Source: an uncultured Piscinibacter sp. (lineage in GTDB: Bacteria; Pseudomonadota; Gammaproteobacteria; Burkholderiales; Burkholderiaceae_C). From it: a stretch of DNA of 64,000 bases. The first letter of the stretch is position 1. Each line of letters begins with the position of its first letter. The DNA is taken from positions 13,238 to 77,237 of the forward strand of contig NZ_CALFYO010000015.1 of assembly GCF_937952055.1 (NCBI RefSeq), written 5' to 3'. The notes beneath the pieces are model-generated. The model searched no databases and was not told where the DNA came from. It saw only the letters and a program-made list of their open reading frames with translations. The position numbers were made by a program, and so were the translations under genes. Shown in pieces: positions 28,081 to 36,401 of the stretch.

Positions 28081-29793
28081 TCACGCGGCCACGTTCGCTC
28101 GTTCGACGATGCGATCGGCTGTCGGCTTGACGAGGGTCGTGCCCATGGTGCCGAACATCGTGCCCCAGACGCCGGTGACGCCCGGGCACCGCGTGCCGAG
28201 GAACGTGCTCACCACTTCCGGGGTGCTGTACCGCATCAGCTCCGCGGCCTGCAGCACGCGCGCGACACATTCCGTCATCGGGCGGGCCAGGAACTCGTCA
28301 TTCAACGCTTCCTTCACCAGCCGCTCGGTGGCCCTGACCAGCGCATCGAACCGGCCGTCCTGCTTCGACAGCGGTCGCACCTCGTCAAACACGGCGTCGA
28401 TCGTGCGCGGGTCCCGGATCATGGCGCGACGCACGTCCATGCACATCATGTTGGCCGTGCCTTCCCAGACGCTGTTGAGTGGTGCTTCGCGGTACACCCG
28501 CGCCATCGGGTTCTCCTCGATGAAGCCGTTGCCCCCGTGGCACTGCAGCGCCTCGTTGGCGATGGCCGGCGCACGCGAGCAGTTGAAGTACTTCGCGGCC
28601 GGCGTGGCGACACGTGCGAGCAGGCGCTCGTGCTCGTCGGTCCTCATGCGGTCGGTGGCCCTGGCCACGCGCAGGGACATCAGCGTGGCAGCCTCCACCT
28701 CCACGGCCATGTCGGCGAGCACATTGGCCATCATCGGCCGCTCGGCGATCGAGGCGCCGAAGGCCTCGCGGGTGGTCGTGTGGCGCAGCGCCAGGGTCAG
28801 TGCCTGGCGCATCAGTCCGGCCGAGCCGACGGCGAAGTCCAGACGCGTCAGGTGCGCGTGGGACAGGATCTCGCGGATGCCGCGGCCCTCCTCGCCGACG
28901 CGGATGGCCAGCGTGCCGGCGTACTCGACTTCGCTCGACGCGTTGGACTTGTTGCCGGCCTTGTCCTTCAGGCGCTGCACGAAGAAGCGATTGAAGCTGC
29001 CGTCGGGCAAGGTGCGAGGCAGGAAGAAGCAGGTGACGCCGCCATCGACCTTGGCCAGGGTGAAGAAGCCGTCCGACTGCGGCACCGAGCAGAACCACTT
29101 GTGGCCGGTCAGCTCGTACCAATGCGCCGTGGCGCCGTGGTAGTCGCTCGACTGCGCGTAGCGCGCGGTGGTCTGCGTCTCGCGCAGGTCCGAGCCGCCT
29201 TGCTTCTCAGTCATCGCATAGCCGACGACGACGGACGGTTTGTGACCCACCTCGCGGCGGCTGAACTCGTAGATCGTCCCCTTGCTCTTCTCGGCCCAGA
29301 TCGCCAAGGCCGGCTCAGCCTCGAAGCCGGCATGTGAGGCGTAGGCCATGCCCGTGGGGCACGCCGTCCCTTGCTCGACCTGGTTCCACAGGTACGACAG
29401 CACGGCGCGCGCGCAGTGGCCCCCAGCCTCGCTCGTGCGCCAGTTCAGGTTCGGGACCTCGTGCTGCCATGCCAGCGACATCAGTTCGTGCCAGCTCGGA
29501 TGGAATTCGACCCAGTCGATGCGGTTGCCGAACCGGTCGTGGGTCTTCAGTTCGGGGGTGTAGCGGTTGGCCAGTCGCGCGAGTTCCTGCACCTGTTCGT
29601 CGCCGGCGAGCGCGCCCAGCGCCGCGCAGCGGTCGGCTGCCCATGGCGCTTCGCGTTCGATGGCGGCTCGCAGCACCACGTCACCGCTGAATGCGTTGAA
29701 GTGGCTGGCCGGCTGGGCCTGGTTGAGCACCTGGTGGGTGCGGTAGCGGTCGGCAGCGCCTTCCAGGAGGCCTGCGGACAGAGGTTTGTTCAT
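28081..29793 (-). CDS. AidB-like acyl-CoA dehydrogenase
   Basis: 570-residue FAD-dependent acyl-CoA dehydrogenase of the AidB/isovaleryl-CoA type. Recognised by YASHAGFEAEPALAIW, GYAMTEKQGGSDLRETQT, the helical ACAD core, and a C-terminal REAPLNSVWEGTANMMCMD typical of AidB. E. coli AidB binds DNA and protects it from alkylation; many homologs next to TetR regulators in Burkholderiales instead seem to act in fatty-acid or branched-chain metabolism. Which holds here is not decidable. The start codon overlaps the stop of the upstream TetR gene by 4 bases, so they form a two-gene unit. Confidence 0.93.
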   Translation of the reverse strand: MNKPLSAGLLEGAADRYRTHQVLNQAQPASHFNAFSGDVVLRAAIEREAPWAADRCAALGALAGDEQVQELARLANRYTPELKTHDRFGNRIDWVEFHPSWHELMSLAWQHEVPNLNWRTSEAGGHCARAVLSYLWNQVEQGTACPTGMAYASHAGFEAEPALAIWAEKSKGTIYEFSRREVGHKPSVVVGYAMTEKQGGSDLRETQTTARYAQSSDYHGATAHWYELTGHKWFCSVPQSDGFFTLAKVDGGVTCFFLPRTLPDGSFNRFFVQRLKDKAGNKSNASSEVEYAGTLAIRVGEEGRGIREILSHAHLTRLDFAVGSAGLMRQALTLALRHTTTREAFGASIAERPMMANVLADMAVEVEAATLMSLRVARATDRMRTDEHERLLARVATPAAKYFNCSRAPAIANEALQCHGGNGFIEENPMARVYREAPLNSVWEGTANMMCMDVRRAMIRDPRTIDAVFDEVRPLSKQDGRFDALVRATERLVKEALNDEFLARPMTECVARVLQAAELMRYSTPEVVSTFLGTRCPGVTGVWGTMFGTMGTTLVKPTADRIVERANVAA

Positions 29794-30461
29794 GACGCTC
29801 GCCGGTTGAGTTGTCGGATCGTGGCGGTCGGGGCGGCCACGCTGGTGCAGGCCAGGGCGGCGATCTGGTCGGCCAGTTGGGCCACCTGGCGCCGGTAGGC
29901 CTCGGTGTCCGGGTACTGCTGTCGGCTCAGCGGCGACAGCGGGCCGATCAGGCCTTCCATGAAGCCGCCCACGATCACGGTTGCCGCGATGTCGGGGCGA
30001 ACGTCGGGCCGGACCTCCTGGGTCGCCTGACCCGACTCGATGATCGACCGGATGACCTCGCTGATCGCCGCCCGGTAGGTCAGTCGCGCCTCGTCGATCT
30101 CCTTGTCGCAGGGCTCGGCGATCAACGCGTACGCGAGGCGCGGATTGCGCATGGCGCGCCGCACGAATGTCGCAACCGCCGAGTGCAGCCGACCCAGCGC
30201 CGGCCCCCCCGCGTTGCCGATGTCGGTCAGGACGTCGACTTCACGCTGGGAGACGGCCGACAACACTTCTGCGAACAGCTCGGCCTTGGACGGGAAGTAG
30301 CGGTAGACCGTGCCGGTGGCCATTCCGGCAGCCGCCGCGACGCTGGCGACCTGCGCCTCGGCCCAGCCTCCCTCGCTGACGAGCGCACGGGCGGCTTGGA
30401 GGATGCGGCTGCGGTTGTCCTGGAGACGGGCTTCGACCGCGGGGGTCTGACGGTAGGCCAC
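29790..30461 (-). CDS. TetR-family transcriptional regulator
   Basis: 223-residue TetR regulator. N-terminal helix-turn-helix at about residues 16-62, including RSRILQAARALVSEGGW and MATGTVYRYFPSKAELF; C-terminal ligand-binding helices follow. It starts with GTG at 30461 and precedes the AidB-like dehydrogenase with a 4-base overlap, so it most likely autoregulates this pair. A perfect TGAAC-N4-GTTCA palindrome lies just upstream of its start. Ligand unknown; an acyl-CoA is a reasonable guess. Confidence 0.93.
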   Translation of the reverse strand: MAYRQTPAVEARLQDNRSRILQAARALVSEGGWAEAQVASVAAAAGMATGTVYRYFPSKAELFAEVLSAVSQREVDVLTDIGNAGGPALGRLHSAVATFVRRAMRNPRLAYALIAEPCDKEIDEARLTYRAAISEVIRSIIESGQATQEVRPDVRPDIAATVIVGGFMEGLIGPLSPLSRQQYPDTEAYRRQVAQLADQIAALACTSVAAPTATIRQLNRRAS

Positions 30462-30468
30462 GAAGAAA

Positions 30469-30482
30469 TGAACTTTGGTTCA
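30469..30482. promoter_or_regulatory. Palindromic operator upstream of the TetR gene
   Basis: TGAAC-TTTG-GTTCA, a perfect inverted repeat 7 bases upstream of the TetR GTG start; a further half site (TAGTTCA) lies at 30499-30505. This is where an autorepressing TetR protein would bind. Confidence 0.6.
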
Positions 30483-30561
30483 CTGATGGTATGAAGCCTA
30501 GTTCATTCTTTTCCTGCACGCAAGCCGGCGTTCGTCGACGGGCGCGCCGCCTGCTCCCCCG

Positions 30562-31290
30562 CTAGAGGCCGCCGGCTCCGGCAACGCCGACACGAGCGAG
30601 CAGATCGGGCGTGGCGCGAATGTGCGCCTCGAGCGCCAGGGCCGCGCGGGCCTCCTGCCCGGACATGGCCATCTCGAAGATCTGGCGATGCTCGGCATGC
30701 ACGTCGCGGCTGCCGTCGGCCAGGCCTATCGCGCAGCGCCGGTAACGTTCGCTGTGCCGGCCGAGCAGGCGCAGCACCTTCATGGTCCACGGTGAGTCAC
30801 ACGCGGCGATCAGCGCCTCGTGGAAGCGTGTGTTGCGCTGTTCCCAGCTGACGCGCTGCTCGGGCCGCACCGGCTGCTCGAAGGCCGTCAGTTCGTTGTA
30901 CGCCTGCAGCAGCTGGGCCCGCCAGGCGGCATCGCCACGGCGGATCGATTGGCGCAGCGCGTCGATCTCGATGTGCAGCCTCAGCCTCGTCAGGTCTTCC
31001 AGGTCGGCCAGCGCCATCGGCGCGACCCGGAAGCCGCGCTGGCCTTCGGCGACCACCAGCGCGTCGCTGACCAGCCGCGTGATCGCCTCGCGCAGCGTGC
31101 CGGCGCCGACCTCGTAGCGATCCTTCAGGTGCTCGACGCGCAGCTTCTCTCCGGGCCCGATGCGTCCCTCGATGATGTCGTCGCGCAGACGCTCGTAGCT
31201 GCGCTCGATCAGCGTGCGCGAGCCGTTGCCGCCGGGCTCTCCGGCGGCGGCGTCGCCGGCCGCCGGGGCGAGGAAGGCACGCTTGGCCAT
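30562..31290 (-). CDS. GntR-family (FCD) transcriptional regulator, possibly an AphS/BphS-like phenol-operon repressor
   Basis: 242-residue GntR/FadR-family regulator. DNA-binding winged helix at about residues 25-95 (SYERLRDDIIEGRIGPGEKL, then VGAGTLREAITRLVSDALV), followed by an all-helical FCD domain with metal-ligand-like histidines (RFHEALIAA, RHSERYRR, EHRQIFEMAM). It starts 4 bases after the dmpR stop, so it is the second gene of a dmpR-gntR transcript. In Comamonas aph genes a GntR protein (AphS) represses phenol genes; a similar role is inferred here and the TATCGATA palindromes in the dmpR-dmpK region are candidate operators. Confidence 0.9.
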   Translation of the reverse strand: MAKRAFLAPAAGDAAAGEPGGNGSRTLIERSYERLRDDIIEGRIGPGEKLRVEHLKDRYEVGAGTLREAITRLVSDALVVAEGQRGFRVAPMALADLEDLTRLRLHIEIDALRQSIRRGDAAWRAQLLQAYNELTAFEQPVRPEQRVSWEQRNTRFHEALIAACDSPWTMKVLRLLGRHSERYRRCAIGLADGSRDVHAEHRQIFEMAMSGQEARAALALEAHIRATPDLLARVGVAGAGGL

Positions 31291-31294
31291 CGGC

Positions 31295-32980
31295 TCAGTC
31301 CTTCGCGCGCTCGCGCACGCGCTGCAGCCGGTAGCTGAGCTGGGGGCGCGTCAGGCCAAGCGCCCGCGCCGCCGCGGCGAGGTTGCCGCCGGCGCGGTGC
31401 ACGGCCTCTTGGATCAGCGCGTCCTCGAGCCCGTCGAGGCTCAGGCCACGCGCGACGAGCTCGTCGTACAGAGCCGGGCCGCCGCTGGGCGCACCGCGCT
31501 CGAGCTGGCCGGCAGCATTGACCGTCACCGACGGCTGGCCGGGCAGGGTCGGGAACAGCTCGTGCACGTCGACCGGCTCGTCGGGGCTCGCGAGGATCAC
31601 GCCGCGCTCGATCAGGTTCTCGAGCTCGCGCACGTTGCCGGGCCAGGGGTAGCCCCGCATCGCGTCGAGCGCCCGGTCGGTGAAGCCCGGCACGCGCTTG
31701 CCGTGCAGCGCGCAGAAGCGGGTCAGCAAATGGGCGGCGAGCGGCTCGATGTCGTCGACGCGTTCGCGCAGCGGCGGGATGCGGATCGGATAGACGTTGA
31801 GCCGGTACATCAGGTCACTGCGGAAGCGGCCGCTGGCGACCGCGGCCTGCAGGTCGACGTTGGTCGCCGCGACGACGCGCACGTCGACCTTGCGCACCTG
31901 CGTGCCACCCAGGCGCTCGATCTCGCCCTGCTGCAGCACGCGCAGCAGCTTGGCCTGCGCGGTCAGCGGCAGCTCGCCCAGTTCGTCGAGCAGCAGCGTG
32001 CCGCCGTCGGCGCGCTCGAAGCGCCCGGGCCGTGCCGATCCGGCGCCGGTGAACGCGCCCTTCTCGGCGCCGAACAGCTCGCTCTCGATCAGCTCGGCCG
32101 GCAGCGCCGCGCAGTTCACCGCCACGAAAGGCTTGCCGGCGCGCGGGCTCATCGCGTGCAACGCCCGTGCGAAACGTTCCTTGCCGACGCCGGTCTCGCC
32201 GGTCAGCAGCACGGTCACCTGGGTCGAGGCGGCCTTGCGCAGCAGGCGGGCGGCGGCGTCGAAGGCCTTCGACCGGCCGATCAGCGGGCCGAGCTCGTCG
32301 GCCGGCTGCAGCGTCGAGCGCAAGGTGTCGACCTGCGACTGCAGGTCCTCGAGACGCACGATCAGCGAATCGGCGGCGTAGTCGCGCGCCAGCGCATCGG
32401 CGTCCGGCCATTCGCTCAGCACCCGGCCCTCGATGCGGCAATGCGGCTGCCCACAGGCGGCGCAGGCGACCTCCTTGAACAGGGTCGGCCGGCCCATGAA
32501 GGCGCTGGTATAGCCCGACGCGTAGCCGAGCAGCATCCAGCAGACCGGTTCGTCCTGCGGGCCGAAGTCGCGCACATGGGTCTCGACCTCCCACGAATGG
32601 TCCCAGCGGAACCGGCCGTGGAAGCGGCCGGCGGGCATGTCGATCACGCATTCCTCGGGCGTGACCTGGACGGCGCCCTCCAGCATGTGCAGCTGCGGGC
32701 CGACCGCGAACATGTCGAGCACTGATGCGTCGCCACGCACCTGGCGCGCCAGCGCGGCGTCGCGTTCGCCCGATGCGTAGCCGGCGCGCATCAGCAGCCG
32801 GCGCGTCTGTTCGCGGCCGATCGTGCCCATCAGTTCGCGGCGCAGCGCGCCGAACGCGGCCGCGTGGACCAGCAGCATGCGCTGCCCGGCCAGCCAGATG
32901 CGGCCGTCGCTTGCCGAGAAGTGGACCATGCGACGCAGGTCGGCGTCGGGGGGCAGGGGCGGCGGTGCTTGGCCGGGCAT
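31295..32980 (-). CDS. dmpR: Sigma-54-dependent phenol-responsive activator
   Basis: 561-residue activator of the DmpR/MopR/PoxR/XylR family. Residues about 15-210: V4R-type sensor domain; His98 and Trp126 fall at the spacing of the phenol-binding His106/Trp134 of MopR, and Cys147, Glu170, Cys173, Cys181 at the spacing of its zinc site. Residues about 230-470: AAA+ domain with Walker A GETGVGKE (261-268) and the sigma-54-contacting loop GAFTGA (308-313). C-terminus: Fis-type helix-turn-helix (LAAAARALGLTRPQLSYRL). It activates the divergent phenol hydroxylase operon when phenol or simple phenols bind. Followed 4 bases downstream by the GntR gene. Confidence 0.97.
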   Translation of the reverse strand: MPGQAPPPLPPDADLRRMVHFSASDGRIWLAGQRMLLVHAAAFGALRRELMGTIGREQTRRLLMRAGYASGERDAALARQVRGDASVLDMFAVGPQLHMLEGAVQVTPEECVIDMPAGRFHGRFRWDHSWEVETHVRDFGPQDEPVCWMLLGYASGYTSAFMGRPTLFKEVACAACGQPHCRIEGRVLSEWPDADALARDYAADSLIVRLEDLQSQVDTLRSTLQPADELGPLIGRSKAFDAAARLLRKAASTQVTVLLTGETGVGKERFARALHAMSPRAGKPFVAVNCAALPAELIESELFGAEKGAFTGAGSARPGRFERADGGTLLLDELGELPLTAQAKLLRVLQQGEIERLGGTQVRKVDVRVVAATNVDLQAAVASGRFRSDLMYRLNVYPIRIPPLRERVDDIEPLAAHLLTRFCALHGKRVPGFTDRALDAMRGYPWPGNVRELENLIERGVILASPDEPVDVHELFPTLPGQPSVTVNAAGQLERGAPSGGPALYDELVARGLSLDGLEDALIQEAVHRAGGNLAAAARALGLTRPQLSYRLQRVRERAKD

Positions 32981-32984
32981 GGGT

Positions 32985-32996
32985 AGATTATCGATA
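32985..32996. repeat. Direct repeat copy 1: AGATTATCGATA (candidate repressor operator at the dmpR promoter)
   Basis: Exact 12-base repeat of 33191-33202. This copy contains the perfect palindrome TTATCGATAA (32988-32997), which covers the dmpR -10 region. Confidence 0.65.
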
Positions 32997-33015
32997 ACAA
33001 GGTCGAATCTGTCGA
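32987..33015 (-). promoter_or_regulatory. Sigma-70 promoter of dmpR
   Basis: On the minus strand, TCGACA (33015-33010), 17 bases, then GATAAT (32992-32987). This is close to TTGACA-N17-TATAAT. Only six bases separate the -10 hexamer from the dmpR ATG, so the transcript would start at or next to the start codon. The -10 element overlaps the palindrome TTATCGATAA. Confidence 0.6.
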
Positions 33016-33042
33016 TCGAGACCTTCGCAGGAGGGCGGCGCG

Positions 33043-33099
33043 TTGTTCATCAAATCATCAATTCGCCAGCCGGTGCAATGATGAAAACGTCATGCTGCA
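33043..33099. promoter_or_regulatory. Candidate DmpR upstream activating sequences
   Basis: Two imperfect palindromic segments: TTG..TCAA-type at 33043-33061 and ATGATG-N4-CGTCAT at 78-93 of this kilobase (33078-33093), bracketed by TGCA at 33074 and 33096. They lie about 150-210 bases upstream of the predicted dmpK transcription start, the distance expected for sigma-54 activator sites. Match to the XylR/DmpR consensus is only partial. Confidence 0.4.
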
Positions 33100-33190
33100 G
33101 GGCAACAAGAGGGCTCTGGCCGGGTTCCGAGATCGGCAACGACCGGCCGGGATGGCGCTAGCCCGGCGATCGGTCTCGGTGTTTTCCCGA

Positions 33191-33202
33191 AGATTATCGA
33201 TA
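33191..33202. repeat. Direct repeat copy 2: AGATTATCGATA (candidate repressor operator / IHF region upstream of the sigma-54 promoter)
   Basis: Exact 12-base copy of 32985-32996 carrying the palindromic core TATCGATA. It lies about 25-35 bases upstream of the sigma-54 -24 element, where IHF-induced bending or RNA polymerase alpha contacts are needed, and overlaps a weak IHF-like site (33195-33207). Confidence 0.6.
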
Positions 33203-33225
33203 GTTTTGCGAAATCGACCTTCTGC

Positions 33226-33240
33226 TGGCACGCCGCCTGC
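33226..33240 (+). promoter_or_regulatory. Sigma-54 (-24/-12) promoter of the phenol hydroxylase operon
   Basis: TGGCACG-CCGC-CTGC: GG at 33227-33228 and GC at 33239-33240 with the invariant ten-base spacing. The transcription start would fall near 33252, immediately before the ATG at 33253. The upstream activator gene dmpR is divergent, as in Pseudomonas CF600. Confidence 0.85.
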
Positions 33241-33252
33241 GATGTGGCGGCC

Positions 33253-33480
33253 ATGCACACCGAACGCCGCTCCCGACTCGCCCCGCCGCCGCACACGCCC
33301 GCGCTGCCCGCGGTCGACACCTCGCTGCGCTTCGTGCGTGTGCTCGAGCAGCGCGCCGACGGGCTGGTCGCCTTCGAGTTCGCGATCGGCTGGCCCGAGC
33401 TGGCGGTCGAGCTGCTGCTGCCGGCGCCGGCCTTCGCCGCCTTCTGCACCGCCAACAGGGTGCAGCGGCTCGACGCCTGA
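33253..33480 (+). CDS. dmpK: Phenol hydroxylase assembly subunit
   Basis: 75-residue DmpK/PoxA protein, needed to assemble iron into or activate the phenol hydroxylase oxygenase in strains such as CF600. Recognised by RFVRVLEQRADGLVAFEFAI and the FCTANRVQRL C-terminus. ATG at 33253 is taken as the start; a GTG at 33244 is in frame but would lie upstream of the predicted transcription start. First gene of the operon and only about one base downstream of the predicted start site, so probably translated from a leaderless message. Confidence 0.88.
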   Translation: MHTERRSRLAPPPHTPALPAVDTSLRFVRVLEQRADGLVAFEFAIGWPELAVELLLPAPAFAAFCTANRVQRLDA

Positions 33481-33518
33481 TCCCATCCCCCGCACGACAA
33501 CGACAGGAGACCCGCCCC

Positions 33519-34514
33519 ATGAACATCGACCTGCAGGCGCGCGAGATCAAGCCGCTGCGCCACACTTACGCGCACGTGGCCCGGTACGTCGGCGACGACA
33601 AGCCCGCGTCGCGCTACCAGGAGGCGACCTTCGGCGCGCAGCCGTCGACCAACTTCCACTACCGCCCGACCTGGGACCCGGCGCACCAGATCTTCGACGC
33701 GTCGCGCAGCCGGATCGTGCTCGCCGACTGGTACGTGCTGAAGGATCCGCGCCAGTTCTACTACGCGAGCTGGACGATGGCGCGTGCCCGCCAGCAGGAC
33801 ACGATGGAGGCGAACTTCCAGTTCGTCGAGTCGCGCGCCATGGTCGACAAGATCCCCGACGCGCTGCGCCGTAAGTCGCTGCAGGTGCTGCTGCCGCTGC
33901 GCCATGCGGCCTGGGGCGCGAACATGAACAACGCGGCGATCTGCGCCTACGGCTACGGCACCGCGTTCACCGCGCCGGCGATGTTCCACGCGATGGACAA
34001 CCTGGGTGTGGCGCAGTACCTGACGCGCCTGGGTCTCGCGCTCGATGACCCGGCGGTACTCGACGACGGCAAGACCGCCTGGCTGGACGATGCCCACTGG
34101 CAGCCGCTGCGCCGCCTCGTCGAGGACACGCTGGTCGTGGGCGACCCGTTCGAGCTGTTCGTCGCGCAGAACCTCGCGATCGACGGCCTGCTGTATCCGC
34201 TGGTCTACGGCAGCTTCGTCGACGACCACGTCGCGCTGCAGGGCGGCACCGCGGTGGCGATGCTGACCGCCTTCATGCCCGAGTGGCACGACGAGAGCGC
34301 GCGCTGGATCGACGCGGTGGTCAAGACCGCGGCCGCCGAATCAGAGGCCAATCGCGTGCAGATCGCTGCCTGGGTGCAGGCCTGGAGCGAACGTGCGCAG
34401 GAGGCGCTCGCGCCGATCGCCCGCCTGGCGCTGGGCGAAGCCGGCAGCGATGCGCTGGCCGACGCCGCCGCGCTGCTGGACGACCGCTGCCGCAAGGCCG
34501 GCGTGCGCGGCTGA
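33519..34514 (+). CDS. dmpL: Phenol hydroxylase oxygenase beta subunit (P1)
   Basis: 331-residue beta subunit of the multicomponent phenol hydroxylase; forms the (alpha-beta-gamma)2 oxygenase dimer with DmpN and DmpO and lacks the diiron ligands. Ferritin-like helical fold; typical segments IKPLRHTYAHVARYVGDDKP, DWYVLKDPRQFYYASWTMAR and FELFVAQNLAIDGLLYPLVY. Preceded by AGGAGA. Cytoplasmic. Confidence 0.97.
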   Translation: MNIDLQAREIKPLRHTYAHVARYVGDDKPASRYQEATFGAQPSTNFHYRPTWDPAHQIFDASRSRIVLADWYVLKDPRQFYYASWTMARARQQDTMEANFQFVESRAMVDKIPDALRRKSLQVLLPLRHAAWGANMNNAAICAYGYGTAFTAPAMFHAMDNLGVAQYLTRLGLALDDPAVLDDGKTAWLDDAHWQPLRRLVEDTLVVGDPFELFVAQNLAIDGLLYPLVYGSFVDDHVALQGGTAVAMLTAFMPEWHDESARWIDAVVKTAAAESEANRVQIAAWVQAWSERAQEALAPIARLALGEAGSDALADAAALLDDRCRKAGVRG

Positions 34515-34542
34515 GCCCTCGAACGAACCAGGAGACCCCTTC

Positions 34543-34812
34543 ATGTCCAACGTATTCATCGCCTTCCAGCACAACGAGGAGTCGCGCCCGCTCGTCGACG
34601 CGATCCTGGCCGACAACCCGCTGGCCGTGGCCGTGCACTCGCCCGGCCTCGTGAAGATCGACGCACCGAACTCCCTGCAGATCCGCCGCTCCACGATCGA
34701 GGAACAGACCGGCCGCCCCTACGACCTGCAGCAGCTGCACGTCAACCTCGTGACGTTGTCGGGCCACATCGACGAGGACGACGACCAGCTCACCCTGAGC
34801 TGGAAGCACTGA
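34543..34812 (+). CDS. dmpM: Phenol hydroxylase effector (regulatory) protein P2
   Basis: 89-residue MmoB/DmpM-type coupling protein; it binds the oxygenase and speeds and couples hydroxylation to NADH use. It has no cofactor-binding residues, as expected. N-terminus VFIAFQHNEESRPLVDAIL and the TIEEQTGRPYDLQQLHVNL block are family features. ATG at 34543 preceded by AGGAGA; the longer open frame from 34393 is not supported. Confidence 0.95.
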   Translation: MSNVFIAFQHNEESRPLVDAILADNPLAVAVHSPGLVKIDAPNSLQIRRSTIEEQTGRPYDLQQLHVNLVTLSGHIDEDDDQLTLSWKH

Positions 34813-34841
34813 CTGCCATCCAAACCCGAGGAGACAAACGC

Positions 34842-36401
34842 ATGGACACCCGTGTCGTCAAGAAGAAGCTCGGTCTGAAGGACCGCTATGCCGCGATGAC
34901 CCGCGGCCTCGGCTGGGAAACCAGCTATCAGCCGATGGACAAGGTCTACCCGTACGACAAGTACGAGGGCATCCAGATCCACGACTGGGACCAGTGGCAG
35001 GACCCGTTCCGCCTGACCATGGACGCCTACTGGAAGTACCAGGGCGAGAAGGAGAAGAAGCTTTATGCGGTGATCGAGGCGTTCGCGCAGAACAACGGCC
35101 AGCTCGGCGTCAGCGATGCGCGCTACGTCAACGCGCTGAAGCTGTTCATCCAGGGCGTGACGCCGCTCGAGTACTACGCACATCGAGGCTTCGCACACGT
35201 GGGCCGCCAGTTCACCGGCGAGGGCGCGCGCGTGGCGGCGCAGATGCAGTCGATCGACGAACTGCGCCATTACCAGACCGAGACGCACGCGATCTCGCAC
35301 TACAACAAGTACTTCAACGGCATGCACCACTCGAACCACTGGTTCGACCGCGTGTGGTACCTGTCGGTGCCGAAGTCCTTCTTCGAGGACGCGATCACCG
35401 GCGGGCCGTTCGAGTTCCTCGTCGCGGTCAGCTTCTCGTTCGAATACGTGCTGACCAACCTGCTGTTCGTCCCCTTCATGAGCGGTGCGGCGCACAACGG
35501 CGACATGTCGACCGTGACCTTCGGCTTCAGCGCACAGAGCGACGAGTCGCGCCACATGACGCTGGGCATCGAGTGCATCAAGTTCCTGCTCGAGCAGGAC
35601 CCGGCCAACGTGCCGATCGTGCAGGGATGGATCGACAAGTGGTTCTGGCGCGGCTACCGGCTGCTGACGCTGGTCGCGATGATGCAGGACTACATGCTGC
35701 CCAAGCGCGTGATGAGCTGGAAGGAAGCCTGGGAGATGTACGCCGAGGGCAACGGCGGCGCACTGTTCAAGGACCTGGCGCGCTACGGCATCCGCGAGCC
35801 CAAGGGCTGGAAGGACGCCTGCGAGGGCAAGGACCACATCAGCCACCAGGCCTGGAACACCTTCTACAACTACAACGCGGCCGCGCCCTTCCACACCTGG
35901 GTGCCGACCGACGAGGAGATGGACTGGCTGGCCGAGAAGTACCCGACCACCTTCAACCAGCTCTACCGCCCGCGGCTCGAGTTCTATCGGGAGCAGCAGC
36001 AGGCCGGCAAGCGCTTCTACAACAAGACGCTGCCGATGCTTTGCAACACCTGCCAGATCCCGATGGTGTTCACCGAGCCCGGCGACGCCAGCAAGATCTG
36101 CTACCGCGAGAGCGACTGGCGCGGCAACAAGCACCACTTCTGCAGCGACCACTGCAAGGACATCTTCGACCGCGAGCCCGAGAAGTTCGCGCAGAGCTGG
36201 CTGCCGGTGCACCAGATCTACCAGGGTCACTGCTTCGACCCCGGCACCGACCCGACGGCCAAGGGCTTCGATCCGCTGCTCGCGGTGCTGCAGCACTACC
36301 GGCTGGACATCGGACGCGACAACTTCGACTTCGAAGGCTCGGAAGACCAGAAGAACTTCGCCGCCTGGCGCGGCAATGCCCCCCAAGGAGATCAGCCATG
36401 A
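34842..36401 (+). CDS. dmpN: Phenol hydroxylase oxygenase alpha subunit (P3)
   Basis: 519-residue catalytic subunit with a carboxylate-bridged diiron centre that hydroxylates phenol to catechol using O2. Candidate ligands: Glu110 (TPLEYYAHRG), Glu140-x2-His143 (DELRH), Glu201, and Glu235-x2-His238 (DESRH). The C-terminal part holds a Cys/His-rich zinc-binding-like block (CNTCQIP, then HHFCSDHCKDIF). Stop overlaps the dmpO start (ATGA). Full length. Confidence 0.98.
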   Translation: MDTRVVKKKLGLKDRYAAMTRGLGWETSYQPMDKVYPYDKYEGIQIHDWDQWQDPFRLTMDAYWKYQGEKEKKLYAVIEAFAQNNGQLGVSDARYVNALKLFIQGVTPLEYYAHRGFAHVGRQFTGEGARVAAQMQSIDELRHYQTETHAISHYNKYFNGMHHSNHWFDRVWYLSVPKSFFEDAITGGPFEFLVAVSFSFEYVLTNLLFVPFMSGAAHNGDMSTVTFGFSAQSDESRHMTLGIECIKFLLEQDPANVPIVQGWIDKWFWRGYRLLTLVAMMQDYMLPKRVMSWKEAWEMYAEGNGGALFKDLARYGIREPKGWKDACEGKDHISHQAWNTFYNYNAAAPFHTWVPTDEEMDWLAEKYPTTFNQLYRPRLEFYREQQQAGKRFYNKTLPMLCNTCQIPMVFTEPGDASKICYRESDWRGNKHHFCSDHCKDIFDREPEKFAQSWLPVHQIYQGHCFDPGTDPTAKGFDPLLAVLQHYRLDIGRDNFDFEGSEDQKNFAAWRGNAPQGDQP

